A stretch of 64,000 bases of DNA from Scylla paramamosain (GCF_035594125.1 NC_087158.1:7614501-7678500); one strand, 5' to 3'; numbered from the stretch's first letter, positions 13,486-26,358 are shown. Notes: a model not told the origin generated them from the letters alone. Numbers and translations are program-made.

Positions 13486-16480
13486 AACTTTATGGAGAAA
13501 CAGAATAACATTACCAAAAAACATGTAATTTGCGTGTTTTTTATCATGTTATCTATAAAAACGCTTAAATACAATGCAAAGAACATTATGTTTGGGAAAC
13601 AAAAGGACATAACGAGAAACGTGTATTATGAGTGTTTTTTTTAAGTTCCTTAAGTACCAAAAAGCTAAAACCCACAAATAACACTCTTTATTTAGAAAAA
13701 AAAAATAAGAATTTTTTTTTTCATCTTCATAGGTACTGATATGCCAAAATTCTGGGAAAATTCAGGAAAATTATATGAACAAAAGAATATTATCAAAAAT
13801 GTTAATTTTAGCTTTTTTTTCGGACTGTTATGTACAAAACCCTAAAGTGCATGCAAAGCCTCCTATATGAGGAAATTAAACAACCTTACCAGAAATCTGT
13901 CTTTTGTATGTTTTTTTAGCATGTTAGGCAGCAAAACGATAAATAATAAAGAACTCACTCTATATGGGAATCCAAAACAAAATTACTGAAAATGTATCCT
14001 CTAAGTGTTTTACGTAGAAAAAGGCAAAAACTCGTGTATATAAAGAAGATTCTTAGATACCAAAATGCTGAAACTCATGAATAACAATCTTAATTGAGAA
14101 ACAGAACAACCTTAGCAAATGCCTGTTTTGAGTGTTTTTCATATTCCTAGTTAGCAATACCCAAAATAGCATAAAAAACTAGATTAATGACGGAAAAAAA
14201 AGACATTACCAGAAGTGTCTTTTAATTGTTTTTGAGCGTGTTAGGCAATGAAGTACTAAAAAGCAGGGTAATCACATTACATGGGAATAAAACCAACTTT
14301 TACCAAAAACTTACCAATGTGTGTTTTTGAGCTCTTTACATACCAAACCGCTAAAACGCACGGAAAATAAACTTTATGGAGAAACAGAATAACATTACCA
14401 AAAACATGTATTTTGAGTGTTTTTTATAATGTTATCTTTAAAAACGCTTAAATACATGCAAACAACGATATGTTTGGGAAACGTAAGGACATTACGAGAA
14501 ACGTGTATTATGAGTGTTTTTAAGTTCCTTAATTACAAAAAAGCTAAAAACCCACAAATAACACTCGTTTTTAAGAAATATAAATGAAATAAATAAATAA
14601 AAGGATTTTTCTTTTTTTTTATTATTCACCTTCATAGGTACCGAGATGCCAAAATTCTGTGAAAAGTTAGGGCAATTATATGATAAGAGAATTATATAAA
14701 AAAAAGTTGATATTAGCTTTTTTTCGGTCTGTTATGTACCAAACACTAAAGTGCATGCAAAGCCTCCCATATGAGGAAATTAAACAATCTTAACAGAAAT
14801 CTGTGTTTTGAGTGTTTTTCAGCATGTTAGGCACCAGAATGATAAATAATAAAGAACTCACTCTATATAGCAAACCAAAACAAAATTACTGAAAACGTGT
14901 CTTCTCAGTGTTTTACGTAGAAAATCGCTGAAAAAGATGGAAACCAACCAATATCAAGAAGTAGAAAAACATTACCAAAAAGGTATATTTTGAGTGTTTG
15001 TGAGCTTGTTACCTACAAAAAAAAAACGCGAAAATTGATAATCTATATTGATACTCTATATTGGGAAACAAAGGGACATTGCGAGAAAAGTGTATAATGA
15101 ATGTTTTATAGTTCAAAAGAACCACAAACCAAAAAAACGCAAAAACTCGTGTATATGGAGAAGTTTCTTAGATACCAAAATGCTGAAACTCATGAATAAC
15201 ACTCTTAATTGAGAAACAGAACAACTTTACTAAATGCGTGTATTTTGAGTGCTTTTCACATTCTTAGTTACCAAATTCCCAAATTGCATGTGAAACCAGC
15301 TTTATGTGAGAAAAAAATGACATTACCAGAAAAGTGTCTTTTGAGTGTTTTTGAGCGTGATAGGCAATAAAACACTAAAAAGCAGAGGAATCACTTTACA
15401 TGGAAATAAAATAAATTTTCCCAACAACTTGCCTTTAAGTGTTTTGAGCTCTTTATATACCAAAACGCTAAAACGCATGGAAAACACACTTTATGGAGAA
15501 AGAGAATAACATTACCAAAAACATATATTTTGAGTGTTTTTTTGTCATGTTACTAATAAAAACGCTTAAATACATGCAAAGAACCTTATTTTTGGGAAAC
15601 GAAAGTACATTACGAAAAACATGTATTATCAGTGTTTTTAAAATGATTGTTTACCAAAAAAGCTAAAAGCAACAAATAACACTCTTTATTGAGAAAAAAA
15701 TAAATAAATGAATAAAATATTTTTTTTCTTTCTTTTTTATCTTCACAGTTACCGAGATGCCAAAATTTGGGCAAAATTCAGGAAATTATTAGTCAATTAT
15801 CAAAAAAGTTAATTTTAGCTTTTTTTTTTCGTACTGTTATGTACCAAACCCTAAAATGCATGCAAAGCCACCTATATGGGGAAATTAAACATCTTTGCAA
15901 GAAAACTGTCTTATGAGTGTTTTTTTTTAGCTTGTTAGGTACCCTAACGGTAAATAACATGCAAGTCATTTTATATGGGAATCTAAAACAAAATTACTGA
16001 AAAGTGTCTTTTTGGTGTTTTACGTACAAAAATGCTAAAACGGATGTAAACCAACCAATAAGAAGAAATAAAATAACATTACCAAAAAGGTACATTTTGA
16101 GTGTTTTTGAGCTTGTTACCTACAAAAAACGCGAAAATGGATGCAAAGCACTCCCTATTGGGAAACAAAAAGACATTAGGAGAAACGTGTATAATGAGTG
16201 GCTTATTATTTTTTAACAAAAGAACTTGTGGTTCACAAGAACCACAAGGCAAAAAACGCAAAAACTCGTGTATATAAAGAAGTTTCTTAGATACCAAAAT
16301 GCTGAATCTCATGAATAACAATATTAATTGAGAAACAGAACAACCTTACCAAATGCGTGTATTTTGAGTGTTTTTCACATTCTTAGCAAAACCCCAAATA
16401 GCACGCGAAACTATGTTAGAAAAAAAATGACATTACTAGATGTGTCTTTTGAGTGTTTTTGAGCGTGTTAGGCAATAAAT

Positions 16481-16511
16481 CACACACAAAAAAAAAAAAA
16501 AAAAAAAAAAA
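16481..16511 (+). repeat. (CA)n-A tract inside a satellite monomer
   Basis: A short CA run followed by about 24 A residues replaces the usual ACTAAAAAGCAGGG junction of one monomer. The same expansion is seen at 60242-60280 and, inverted, near 32231-32250. It marks these three segments as copies of one ancestral unit. Confidence 0.85.
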
Positions 16512-19500
16512 CAGGGCAATCACATAACAGGGGAATAAAATAAACTTTTACCAAGAACTTGCCTTGAAGTGTTTTTGACCTCCTTACAAACCAAAACGCT
16601 AAAACGCATGGAAGAAAACTCCTTTATTGATAAGCAGAATAACATTACTTAAAACATGTGTTTTAAGTGTTTTTAAGTGTTTTTAAGTGTTCCTTAAGTA
16701 CCAAAATGTTAAGACCCACAAATAACACTCTTTATACAGAAAAAATAGATAAATAAAAAAATATTTTTTTTTATATTGATTTTCATAGGTACCAAGATGC
16801 CAAAATTCTGCCAAAATTCAGGGAATTGATGGGGAAAAAAGAACATTATAAAAAAGTTAATTATAGCTTTTTTTCGGATTTTTATGTACCAAACTCTAAA
16901 GTACATGCCACCTATATAAGGAAGTTAAAATACTTTACCAGAAACCTGTCTTTTCATTGTTTTTGAGCATGTTAGGCACCAAAACGATAAATAATATGGA
17001 AGTCAGTCAATATGTGAATCCAAAACAAAATTATTGAAAACGTGTCTTTTCAGTGTTTTACGTAGAAAAACGCTGAAACGGATGCAAACTAACATATATG
17101 AAGCAATAGAATAACATTACCAAAAAGTGTTTTTGAGCTTTTTACCTACAAAAAACGCGCAAATGGATGAAAAGCACTCTATATCGGGAAGGAAAAGGAC
17201 ATTACGAGAAACATGTATAATGAGTGTTTTATAGTTTCACAAGAACCACAAGGCAAAATACGCAAAAACTCGTGTGTATAGAGAAGTTTCTTACATACCA
17301 AAACGCTAAAACTCATGAATAACACTTTTAATTGAAAAACAAAACTGCCTTACCAAATGTGTGTATTTTGAGTGTTTTTCACATTCTTAGTTACGAAATT
17401 CCCAAATTACATGCGAAACTAGCTTTATGTGCGAAAAAAAATGACAGTACCAGAAAAGTGTTTTTTGAGTGTTTTTGAGCGTTATATGCAACAAAACACT
17501 AAAAAGCAGAAAAATCACATTACTCTGGAATAAAACCAAATTTACGAAGAACTTGCCTCTAAGTGTTGTTTTAACTCATTACATACCAAAACGCTAAACG
17601 CATGCAAAACAACCTTTATGGAGAAACAGAATAACATTACCAAAAACATGTATTTTGAGTGTTTTTGATCATGTTACCTTTAATATAATCGCTTTAATAT
17701 ATGCAAAGAACCCTATGTTTGTGAAACGAAAGGACATTACGAAAGTCGTGTATTATGAGTATTTTTAAGTTCCTTAAGTACCAAAAAACTAAAACCCATA
17801 AATAACACTCTTTATGGATAAAAAACAATAAAAAAAATAATAAAAAAAATTAGATTTTTTTTTTTTTTTGTTATTCATCTTCATAGGTACCGAGATGCCA
17901 AAATTCTGAGAAAATTCAGGGAAATTATGTGAAAAAAACATAAAAAAAATAATTTTAGCTTTTTCCGGAGTTATTTACGAAACCCGGAAGTGCATGCAAA
18001 GCCACCTATATGGGGAAATTACACGACTTTACAAGAAACGTGTCTTTGGGTGTTTTCAGCAATTTCAACAATATTACTGAAAACGTGTCCTTTCAGTTTT
18101 AGCGTAGAACGCTAAAACGATGCAAACCAACCAATATGAAGAAATAGAATAACATTACAAAAAAGTTGAGTGTTTTTGAGCTTGTTACCTACAAAAAACG
18201 CATAAAATGAATGCAAAGCAGTCTATATTGGGAAACAAAGGATATTACAAGAAAATTGTATAATGAATGTTTTAATAGTTTTCAAGAACCATAAGGCAAA
18301 AAACGCAAAAACTCGTATATATAGAGAAGTTTTTTTAGATACCAAAATGCTGAAACTCATGAATAACACTCTTAATTGAGAAACAGAACAATCTTAGGAA
18401 ATGAGTGTATTTTGAGTGTTTTTTTTCACATTCTTAGTGGTCCAACCCCAAATTACATGCGAAAATGTGGAAAAAAAAATGAAATTACTAGAAAAGTGTG
18501 TTTTTAGTATTTTTCGGCGTGTTAGGCAATAAAGCACTAGAAAGCAGGGCAATCACATTACATGGGAATATAACCAACTTTTACCAAGAACTTGCCTTTA
18601 AGTTTTTTTGAGCTCCTTACATACCAAAACGCTAAAACCCATGCTAATCCCCCTCTATATAAAAACAGAATAACATTATCAAAAACATGTATTTTGAGTG
18701 TTTTTGAGCTTGTTACCAATAAAAACGCTTAAATACATGCAAAGAACCCTATGTTTGAGAATGAAAGGACATTACGAGGAATGTGTATTATTAGTGTTTA
18801 TAAGTTCCTTAAGTACTAAAAAGTTAAAACCCACAAATAACACTCTTTATGGAGAAAAAAAAAAAAGTTTTTTTTTTATTGATCTTCATAGGTACCGAGA
18901 TGCCAAAATTCTGGCAAAATTCAGGAAAATTACGTGAAAAAAGAATATTATGAAAAAGGTTAATTTTAGCTTTTTTTTTTTTGGACTGTTATGTAGCAAA
19001 CCTTAAAGTGTATGCAAAGCCACCTATATGGGGAAATTAAACGACTTTACAAGAAACCTGTCTTTTGAGTGTTTTCCAGCATGTTAGGCATCAAAAACGA
19101 TAAATAACATTGAAGTCACACTATATGGGAATCCAAAACAAAATTACTGAAAACGTGTCTTTTCTGTGTTTTACGTAGAAAAACGCTAAAACGGATGGAA
19201 ACCAACCAATATGAAGAAATAGAATAACATTACCAAAAAGGTATATTTTGAGTGTTTTTGACCATGTTAGCTATAAAAACGCTTAAATACATGCAAAGAA
19301 CCTTATCTTTAGGAAACAAAAGGGCATTACGAGATACGAGTATTATGAGTGTTTTTACGTTCTTTAAGTACCAAAAAGCTTAAACCACATATAACACTCT
19401 TTATAGAGAAAAAAAAATTTGAGAAAGAGAATTAGAAAAAAATAATTTTTTTTTGTTATTGATCTTTAAAGGTACCGAGATGCCAAAATTCTGGCAAAAT

Positions 19501-21370
19501 TTAGGGAAATTATGTGAAAAATGAATATCAAAAAAGTTAATTTTAGCTTTTTTTCAGACCGTTATGTACCAAACCCTAAAGTGCATGTTAAACCACCTAT
19601 ATGGGGAAATTAAACGACTTTACCTGAAACCTGTCTTTTGCCTGTTTTTCAGTATGTTAGGCACCAAAACAATAAGTAATATGGAAGTCACTCTGTATGG
19701 GAATCCAAACCAAAATTACTGAAAACGTGTCTTTTCAGTGTTTTACGTAGAAAAACGCTAAAACGAATGCAAATACACCAATATCATGAAATGGAATAAT
19801 ATTATCAAAAAGGTATTTTTTTGTGTTTTTGAGGGAAAATGGATGCAAATCTCTCTATATTGGGAAACAAAAGGACATTACGAGAAACGTTTATAATGAG
19901 TGTTTTATAGTTTCACAAGAACCACAAGGCAAAACAAGCAAAAACTCGTGTATATGGAGATTTTTCTTAGATACCAAAATGCTGAAATTCATGAATAACA
20001 CTCGTAATTGAGAAACAGAACATCCTTACCAAATGAGTGTTTTTCACATTCTTAGTTACCAAAACCCGAAATTACATACGAAACTAGCTTTATGTTGGAA
20101 ATAAATGACATTACCAGAAAAAAAAGTTTCTTATGAGTGTTTTTGAGCGTGTTAGGCAATAAAGCACAAAAAAGAAGGGCAATGACATTACATGGGAATA
20201 AAACCAACATTTACCAAGAACTTATCTTTAAGTGTTTTTCAGCTCCTTACATACCAAAACGCTAAAATGCATGCAAAACACCCTTTATTGAGAAACAAAA
20301 TAACATTACGAAAAACATGAATTTTCAGTGTTTTTGATCTCTTACGTATAAAAACGCTGAAATACATGCAAAGACCCTAGGTTTGGGAAACGAAAGGACA
20401 TTACGAGAAACGTGTATTTTGAGTGTTTTTAAGTTTCATGAGTACGAAAAGAGTTAAAACCCACAAATAACACTCTTTATAGAGAAAATAAATAAATAAA
20501 TAAAAACTAGGATTTTTTTTTTGTTATTTATCTTCATAAGTACCGAGATGGCAAAATTCTGGCAACATTCAGGGAAATTAGGTGAAAAAATAATATTATG
20601 AAAAAAGTTAATTTTAGCTTTTTTTTTTTTTATTGTTATGACTGTTATGTACCAAACCCTAAAATGTATGCAAAGCCACCAACATGAGGAAATTAAACGA
20701 CTTTACTAGATACCTGTCTTTTGAGTGTTTTTCAGCAGGTTAGGCACCAAAACGATAAATAATATGGAAGTCACTCTTTATGGGAATCCAAAACAAAATT
20801 ACTGAAAACGTGTCTTTTTAGTGTTTTAGTGTTAAAACGGATGCAAACCAACCAATATGAAGAAATAAAATAATATTACTAAAAAGTTATATTTTGAGTG
20901 TTTTTGAGCTTGTTACTTACAGAAAACGCGAAAATAGTTGCAAAGCACTCTATATTGGGAAAGAAAATGACATTACGAGAAACGTGTATAATGAGTGTTT
21001 TATAGTTTCACAAGAACCACAAGGCAAAACACGCAAAAACTCGTGTATATGGAGATGTTTCTTAGATACCAAAATGCTGAAATTCATGAACACACTTAAT
21101 TGAGAAACAGAACAACATTAACAAATGGGTGTATTTTGAATATTTTTAGCATTCTTACTTACCAAAACCCCAAATTGCATGGGAAATTAGCTTTATGTGT
21201 TAAAAAAAATATATTACCAGAAAAGTGTCGAGTTTTTTTTAGCGTTTTAGGCAATAAAGCACTAAAAAGCATGGGAATAAAACCAACTTTTGCCAATAAC
21301 TTGTCTTTAAGTGTTTTTAAGCTTCTTATATACGAAAACGCTAAAACACATACAAAACAAGTTTTTTGAG

Positions 21371-23664
21371 TCTTTTGTAAGATTGTTACGTAAAAAAACG
21401 CCTAAATGAATCGGAAATATCCTATATGGGAAAAATTAAAAGACATTACGAGAAACGTGTATTATGAGTGTTTTTTTATTTTCTTAGTATCAAAAGGGTA
21501 AAACGCATGAAAAACACTATATATGGAGAAACAAAACAATACTGCCAAAAAAAAAAAAAAAAACGTGCATTTTGAGTGTTATGACATTGTTAGTTACCAA
21601 AAAGCCAAAATTCATGCAAAGACCCATATATAGATATATGAAACGACTTTAAAAACGTATGAAAATACAATATATAGAGAAACAGAATACACTAACCAAA
21701 AACGTATATTTTGTGTTTTTTTTATATTTTTTTAGCTTATTATGTACAAAATCGCCTGTCATCAAACAAATCACCCTGGATATGGGAATAAAAAGGACAT
21801 TACGAGAAATGTTTGTAGTGTTTTTTTTTTTATAACTTTCTTAAGTACCAAATCAGTACTTCAATAGTGCTCTGAAGAAAAAGAACAAACTTACCAAAAA
21901 CGGGTATTTTTTTACATTGATAATTTCCAAAACGCCAACATGCATGTAAAGCAACCTATATGAAGAAACGAAACGAAATCACTAGAAACTTGTCTTTTGT
22001 TATTTTTTTGGGCGTGTTAGGCACCAAATCAGTAAGAAGCAACGAAATCACCCTATAGGGGAATACAAAACAACTTTACTAAAACAGCCTATATGCCTAT
22101 ATACTTTACTAAAACAGCCTATATGAGGAAACGAAAGGACATGACAAAAAACGTGTATTATGATTTTTTTTTTTTTTGAGCTTCTCAGGTACCAAAACAC
22201 AAAAAAGGAGAAAGAATAAACATTACCAAAATCGTGTAATTTGGATGTTTTTCACATTGTCAGGTAGCAAAACACTATAATGCTTGCTCGCTATACGAGA
22301 AAATTAAACAACAATGTAAGATATGTGTTTTTATGTGTTTTTCAGCGTGTTAGGCACGAAAAAGCTAAATAGCATGTAAAGCACCTTATACAGAAATGCA
22401 AAATAATAAGCATGTCTTTTAAGTGTTTTAAACTTTTTACGTTCCAAAACGCTAAAACACGTGCAACAAACACGAATAATCTTACCAAACAGAAAAAAAA
22501 AAATTACCAAAAACGTGTATTTTGAGTCTTTTTGAGTCTGTTACGTACATCATCTTAAAAATGCATGTAAAGCACCCTGTATGAGGAAACGATAGGACAT
22601 TACGAGAAACGTGCATTATCAGAGTTTTGAGTCTCTTAGGTACAAAACACTAAACCGCCTGAATGAAAATTAAATATATTCTATATCTCTTAATAGAGAA
22701 ACAGAACATCACCAAAAACGTGTTTTTGAGTGTTTTTTTTTTCTTTTTTTATGTATCAAAACGTCAAAATACATACGAAGCATCCTATATGAGGAAATGG
22801 AAAGACGTTTGGAGAAACAAGTTTTATTTGTGTTTCTGAGCTTCCTAAGTAAGCTTCCTAAGTACCAAAACGCTAAAAAGGATGAATAGCACCCTATATA
22901 GAGAAAAAGAACATTATCTAAAATCTTTATTTTGAGCGTTTTTCACATTATGTAGCAAAACATCATAATGTATGCAGATCCCTATATGAAGAAGCAAAAC
23001 GATATTACAGGAAACGTGTCTTTTGAGTGTTTACTTGAGTGTTAGGAATCAAAATGCTAAAAAGCATTGAAAGCACCCTATTTGGCAATATAAAATAACA
23101 TTACCAAGAAAGTGTCTTTAGAGTGTTTTTCACCTTCTTACATCCGAAATCGCTGAAAAGCGTGCAAAACAACCTTTACGGAGAAACAAATTAACATTAC
23201 CAAAAACTTGTATTTTGATTGTTTTTGTGCTTGTTAAGTATAAAAGTGCCAAATTACACGCAAAGCATCCTACATGGAGAAAAGAAAGGACATTACGAGA
23301 AAAGTGTATTATGAGAGATTTTGAGCTTTTTAGGTACCCAGACTCAAAAACACATGATTAGAACTTTATATGGAAAAATAACTCTACCGAAAACTTTTAC
23401 TTAAACTTTTTTTTTTTTATATTGTTAAGTACCAAAAGACAAAATGCATTGGAAGCCACTTTTATCGGGAAACGAAACGACATTATCATCAACGTGTGTT
23501 TTGAGTGTTTTTGAACGTGTTAGACACCAAAACGCTGAAAAGCATGGAAAGCGCTCCATAAAGGAATACAAAATAGCATTACTAAAAATCTGTTTTAAAG
23601 GTTCTTATGTACAGAAACGCTAAACCTCAAGCAAAACACCCTTTATAGAGAAGCGAAATAAATA
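21371..23664 (+). repeat. Diverged monomeric satellite zone
   Basis: Monomers of the same family continue (GAGTGTTTTT, ACCAAAACGCTAAAA, ATTACGAGAAACGTG motifs about every 90-97 bp), but the 1.1-kb order and the AT-rich spacer are lost and neighbouring monomers differ strongly. Local junction duplications are visible, for example ACTTTACTAAAACAGCCTAT twice at 22074-22126 and CTTCCTAAGTA twice near 22850. This zone lies between the HOR array and the LINE and is mirrored at 27.02-29.30 kb. Confidence 0.85.
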
Positions 23665-24952
23665 TTTCGTTGATAAATTACATTCAGGACAGTTAGGGAA
23701 TATCCCTTACAGAAGAATAAGATCGCAGAAGAATGATCCTAAATGGATGACTGAGGTTAAAATATTACATAGGGCGAAAGAGAAGTATATATGAGATTAA
23801 AGACAGGGGAAGTGGTTTTAAGGCCATAATATAATGAATTAGAAAAGTCAGGAGTTTAACAAGGAAAGCTAAAAATAGTTATGAATTAAAGGTAGCCAGC
23901 CATGCGAAGATGGACCCCAAGGGATTTTATCAGGCATATAAGACGAAGAATAGAGAAACAATAGTTCCTTAAAGACAGCAGAATGGGACCTGCTTAGTTG
24001 TTGGGAGGAGATTAGTAAAATTGTGAACGAGTATTTCTTAACTGTCTTTGCCCAGGAAAACATGCAGGATTTGCCGAATAGTGACAAGATATTTAGAGTA
24101 GAAGAAAATGAGAAGCTGACAGATATTACCATAACTAAAGAGATAGTGGAACGGGAGATAGATAAGCTGAAAAGTTCAAGTCACCAGGACCAAATGAAAT
24201 ATATTCCACAGTATTTAAGAATTGGAAAAAGGTTATAAGTAATCTGGATAAGGTCATGGCCAAGCGGCAGGCGACAGAGTGTTGTAATAAACGGCTCTAA
24301 TTCCGAGTGGGGTCAAGTAATTAGTGGGGTGACAAAGGGATTATTAGTATTAGGGCCGGTGTTGTTTGTAATATATGTCAATGACTTGGATAGTGGAATT
24401 AGTAGTGTTGTTAGTAAATTTGCGGATGACACGAGAGTATGTAGATTAATTAGGTCAGAATCGCATACCATCGCCTTGCAGGCAGATTTGGATAGGATGA
24501 ACGAATGGACAGAAAGATGGCAAATGCAGTTTAATATCAACAAATGCAAAGCACTTAGCGTAAGTAGAAGAAACCCACACAGTAGTTACAAAATGAACAA
24601 CCAAGTTCTGGTAGGTTCAGGGTTAGAAAAAGATTTGAGATTTAAAGTTAGCTCTGAACTCCGTCTAAGAAAGCAATGCAATGAGGCCAGAAACAAAGCA
24701 AATTATTATTATGATTCATTTTCAGGAGTGCTAAAAGTAAAACCCCCTAAGTAATATTAAAGTTACATTTAGCGCTGGTCAGACTTCATCTAGACTACGC
24801 TGTCCTATTCTGGTCACCACATCACAGGAAGAATAAAGGTCTATTAGAATCACTTCAAAGGAGAATGACTAAAAGGATATAGGGAGATGAGGAGTATTCC
24901 TTACGAAGCGAGATTCAAGCTGTTAAATTTACATTCTTTAGAGAGACGTAGG
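23665..24952 (+). pseudogene. CR1-like LINE ORF2 remnant, copy 1 (5' of the insertion)
   Basis: Decayed fragment of a CR1/Jockey-superfamily non-LTR retrotransposon. From 23665 the linker between endonuclease and reverse transcriptase (RT) can be read with stops. A 71-residue open piece (24023-24238) contains NEYFLTVFAQENMQ and the acidic helix before the RT. The RT core is then missing: the sequence jumps near 24235 to the late palm. The 141-residue piece at 24329-24754 carries FVIYVNDL and the catalytic FADD at residues 31-34, then the RWQMQFNINKCK region. From 24755 the thumb and 3' part continue to LERRRL, where a TTAA element interrupts it. Copy 3 at 36.36-39.36 kb is the same family and retains the missing RT region. 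It cannot be functional. Confidence 0.88.
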
Positions 24953-26158
24953 TTAAGGGGAGCGCCCACCTCCAATTGCATTGAAAATTATTTTTTTTCA
25001 CTTTTTTTTTTTTTTTTTTGGCTTAAATTCATCCCACATGATAGGGGAAACGTTTGGTATACAATAATCACGGATCTGACAAACTTAGCCTTAGGTAGAG
25101 AGCGGTTTCCCCACCCCCCCTCTGATTTTCGCCGTGTTGTGGTGGCGTCTCGATGGCCGCGCGCGACAAGCTGCCATAGAGAGAATTGCTTATTTCTCTA
25201 TCAATGGCTTACAATTTGTCCTTCTCTACAGCAAAATCTATGCTGGAAAGAAAAAAGGAAAAATATATATCCCTTTCCGATGACGCAACTACTTCCATGA
25301 TACCCCAGGGGTGAGACTATCTAGTCGGTAAAGGCCAAAAATATATAAATAAATAAATAAATAAATATTCAGCAATACTTTTATGTTTCCCTTACATCAT
25401 TAATCTGATCAAATAAAATCAAAGTACAGGGAAGGGTATAAAAAGGCGATAAAAGCTATAGGCACCACACGCTGAGCCTTGCAATGTTTCAGCATTGTAT
25501 AGAAAGCCTCTAATAGCAATGATTTACAAATATAACAATATATAAATGAAACCCCTATAAATCCTGCTCTCTCTCTGACTCAGCAAGAGAGAAAATGGAA
25601 AAGTTTTAGGGGTAGCTAGCCTCGTTTCTACTGATTTTTGGGCATCTTATTGAAAGTTGATCTATTTTTGCCTTCCTGAAAAACATGCATTTTTGAGGTT
25701 TTCCTGTAATGACTGGGTTATTTATTGTCCTATAGTCACCATTTTTGTCATGTAAGTAGACGGGACTGTGACACACCATCGGTAAGAAGAAATTTTCATT
25801 TTTCAAGTAGGTTTTTTTCTTGTGATTTTTCTTATGCACAAAAAAATTTCCTCTATGTTTGACTAATGTTTTGATTACTTTATAATATAGATTTGGACAA
25901 AACCTTCTTACTGAACCTGCATAATCTTCCTAGCTGCTGCCATGCACGATTTTAATGTGATCCTTCGACTCTAAAATTTTTTATCCAATTTTTTTTAACA
26001 ACTTTGAAAAGAATTCACTGCACATGCGCAGTTCGTTATAGATTAATAAAAATTTCAACGAGTATTATATTTTTAATGACAAAGAAGATGAAACAATGGG
26101 AAAAAAGTCTACGGTTAAAATCAGCCACTTTGCAGGTGGAGGTGGGCGCTCCCCTTAA
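24953..26158. mobile_element. Non-autonomous piggyBac-like (TTAA) element
   Basis: Two perfect 17-bp terminal inverted repeats, GGGGAGCGCCCACCTCC at 24957-24973 and its reverse complement at 26138-26154, are flanked by TTAA on both sides (24953-24956 and 26155-26158). TTAA duplication is the hallmark of piggyBac transposition. The element is 1,198 bp between the TTAA copies. No piggyBac transposase (DDD catalytic domain) is readable in any frame; the interior is AT-rich with a T-tract at about 25000-25020 and an AAAT run at 25340-25366, so it is a MITE-like derivative needing a transposase in trans. It lies inside the LINE: removing it with one TTAA brings LERRRL and RVDLIEVFR back into one reading frame. 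Confidence 0.9.
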
Positions 26159-26196
26159 GAGTGGACCTGATAGAAGTCTTTAGAAGAAGAAGATAG
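26159..26196 (+). pseudogene. CR1-like LINE remnant, copy 1 (3' of the insertion)
   Basis: Short continuation of the LINE after the TTAA element. It reads RVDLIEVFRR in frame with the sequence before 24953, and matches the conserved DLIEVFK segment of copy 3 (near 36720, minus strand). It ends at a junction with satellite near 26197. Confidence 0.8.
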
Positions 26197-26350
26197 AAGT
26201 GTTTTTGAGCTCCTAACATACCAAAACAATAAAACGCATGCAAAACACCCTTTATGAAGAAACAGAATAACATTACCAAAAACATGTATTTTCAGTGTTT
26301 TTGATCATGTTACCTATAAAAACGCTTAAATACATGCAAAGAACCCTACT
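26197..26350 (+). repeat. Satellite fragment at the centre of the palindrome
   Basis: About 1.6 monomers in + orientation, running from GTGTTTTTGAGCTCCTAACA to TGCAAAGAACCC. These are HOR-type monomers (those normally before the AAGTTCC monomer), not the diverged type that flanks the LINE on both arms. It is joined to LINE sequence on both sides. Confidence 0.88.
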
Positions 26351-26358
26351 CGGAAAGA

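Larger units (their letters stand above)
9054..21370 (+). repeat. Satellite array, HOR block 2
   Basis: Continuation of the same array in + orientation. The unit marker CTCATGAATAACACTC recurs near 9840, 10860, 12060, 13170, 14070, 15185, 16305, 17310, 18355, 19980 and 21080, so spacing is mostly 0.9-1.2 kb with one interval of about 1.6 kb. Individual units differ by loss of one or more monomers (for example 13990-14040) and by private substitutions that can be traced in the direct copy at 53.2-63.8 kb and, from 15.94 kb on, in the inverted copy. HOR order ends near 21370. Confidence 0.93.
15940..24308 (+). repeat. Left arm of a giant inverted duplication
   Basis: Left arm of the palindrome whose right arm is 26359-32794. 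It contains HOR satellite, the diverged monomer zone and the 5' part of a CR1-like LINE in the same relative order as the mirror copy. The outer boundary is the monomer around 15940 (ACCCTAACGGTAAATAACAT); the inner boundary is in the LINE at CCGAGT (24303-24308). It is about 1.9 kb longer than the right arm, mainly because of an extra stretch of about 1.6 kb around 18.35-19.95 kb. Confidence 0.88.

Noticed and set aside
489..23400. Many short open frames in the satellite, such as MSVFELVTYKKRENGCKALP-like and FPNRECFASIFAFF-like proteins on both strands
   Set aside because: They recur in every HOR unit, start and stop at monomer variants, occur on both strands and have no domain. They are translations of repeat DNA.
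1..23664. CENP-B-box-like motif in the satellite monomer
   Set aside because: I could not find a convincing match to the box pattern; the centromere idea rests only on HOR architecture.
24887..25300. 137-residue + frame crossing the left end of the TTAA element
   Set aside because: It starts in LINE sequence and runs into the transposon interior, so it is a chimera created by the insertion.
25606..25839. 77-residue minus-strand frame inside the TTAA element
   Set aside because: No similarity to a piggyBac transposase or any motif I know; length is within chance for AT-rich DNA.
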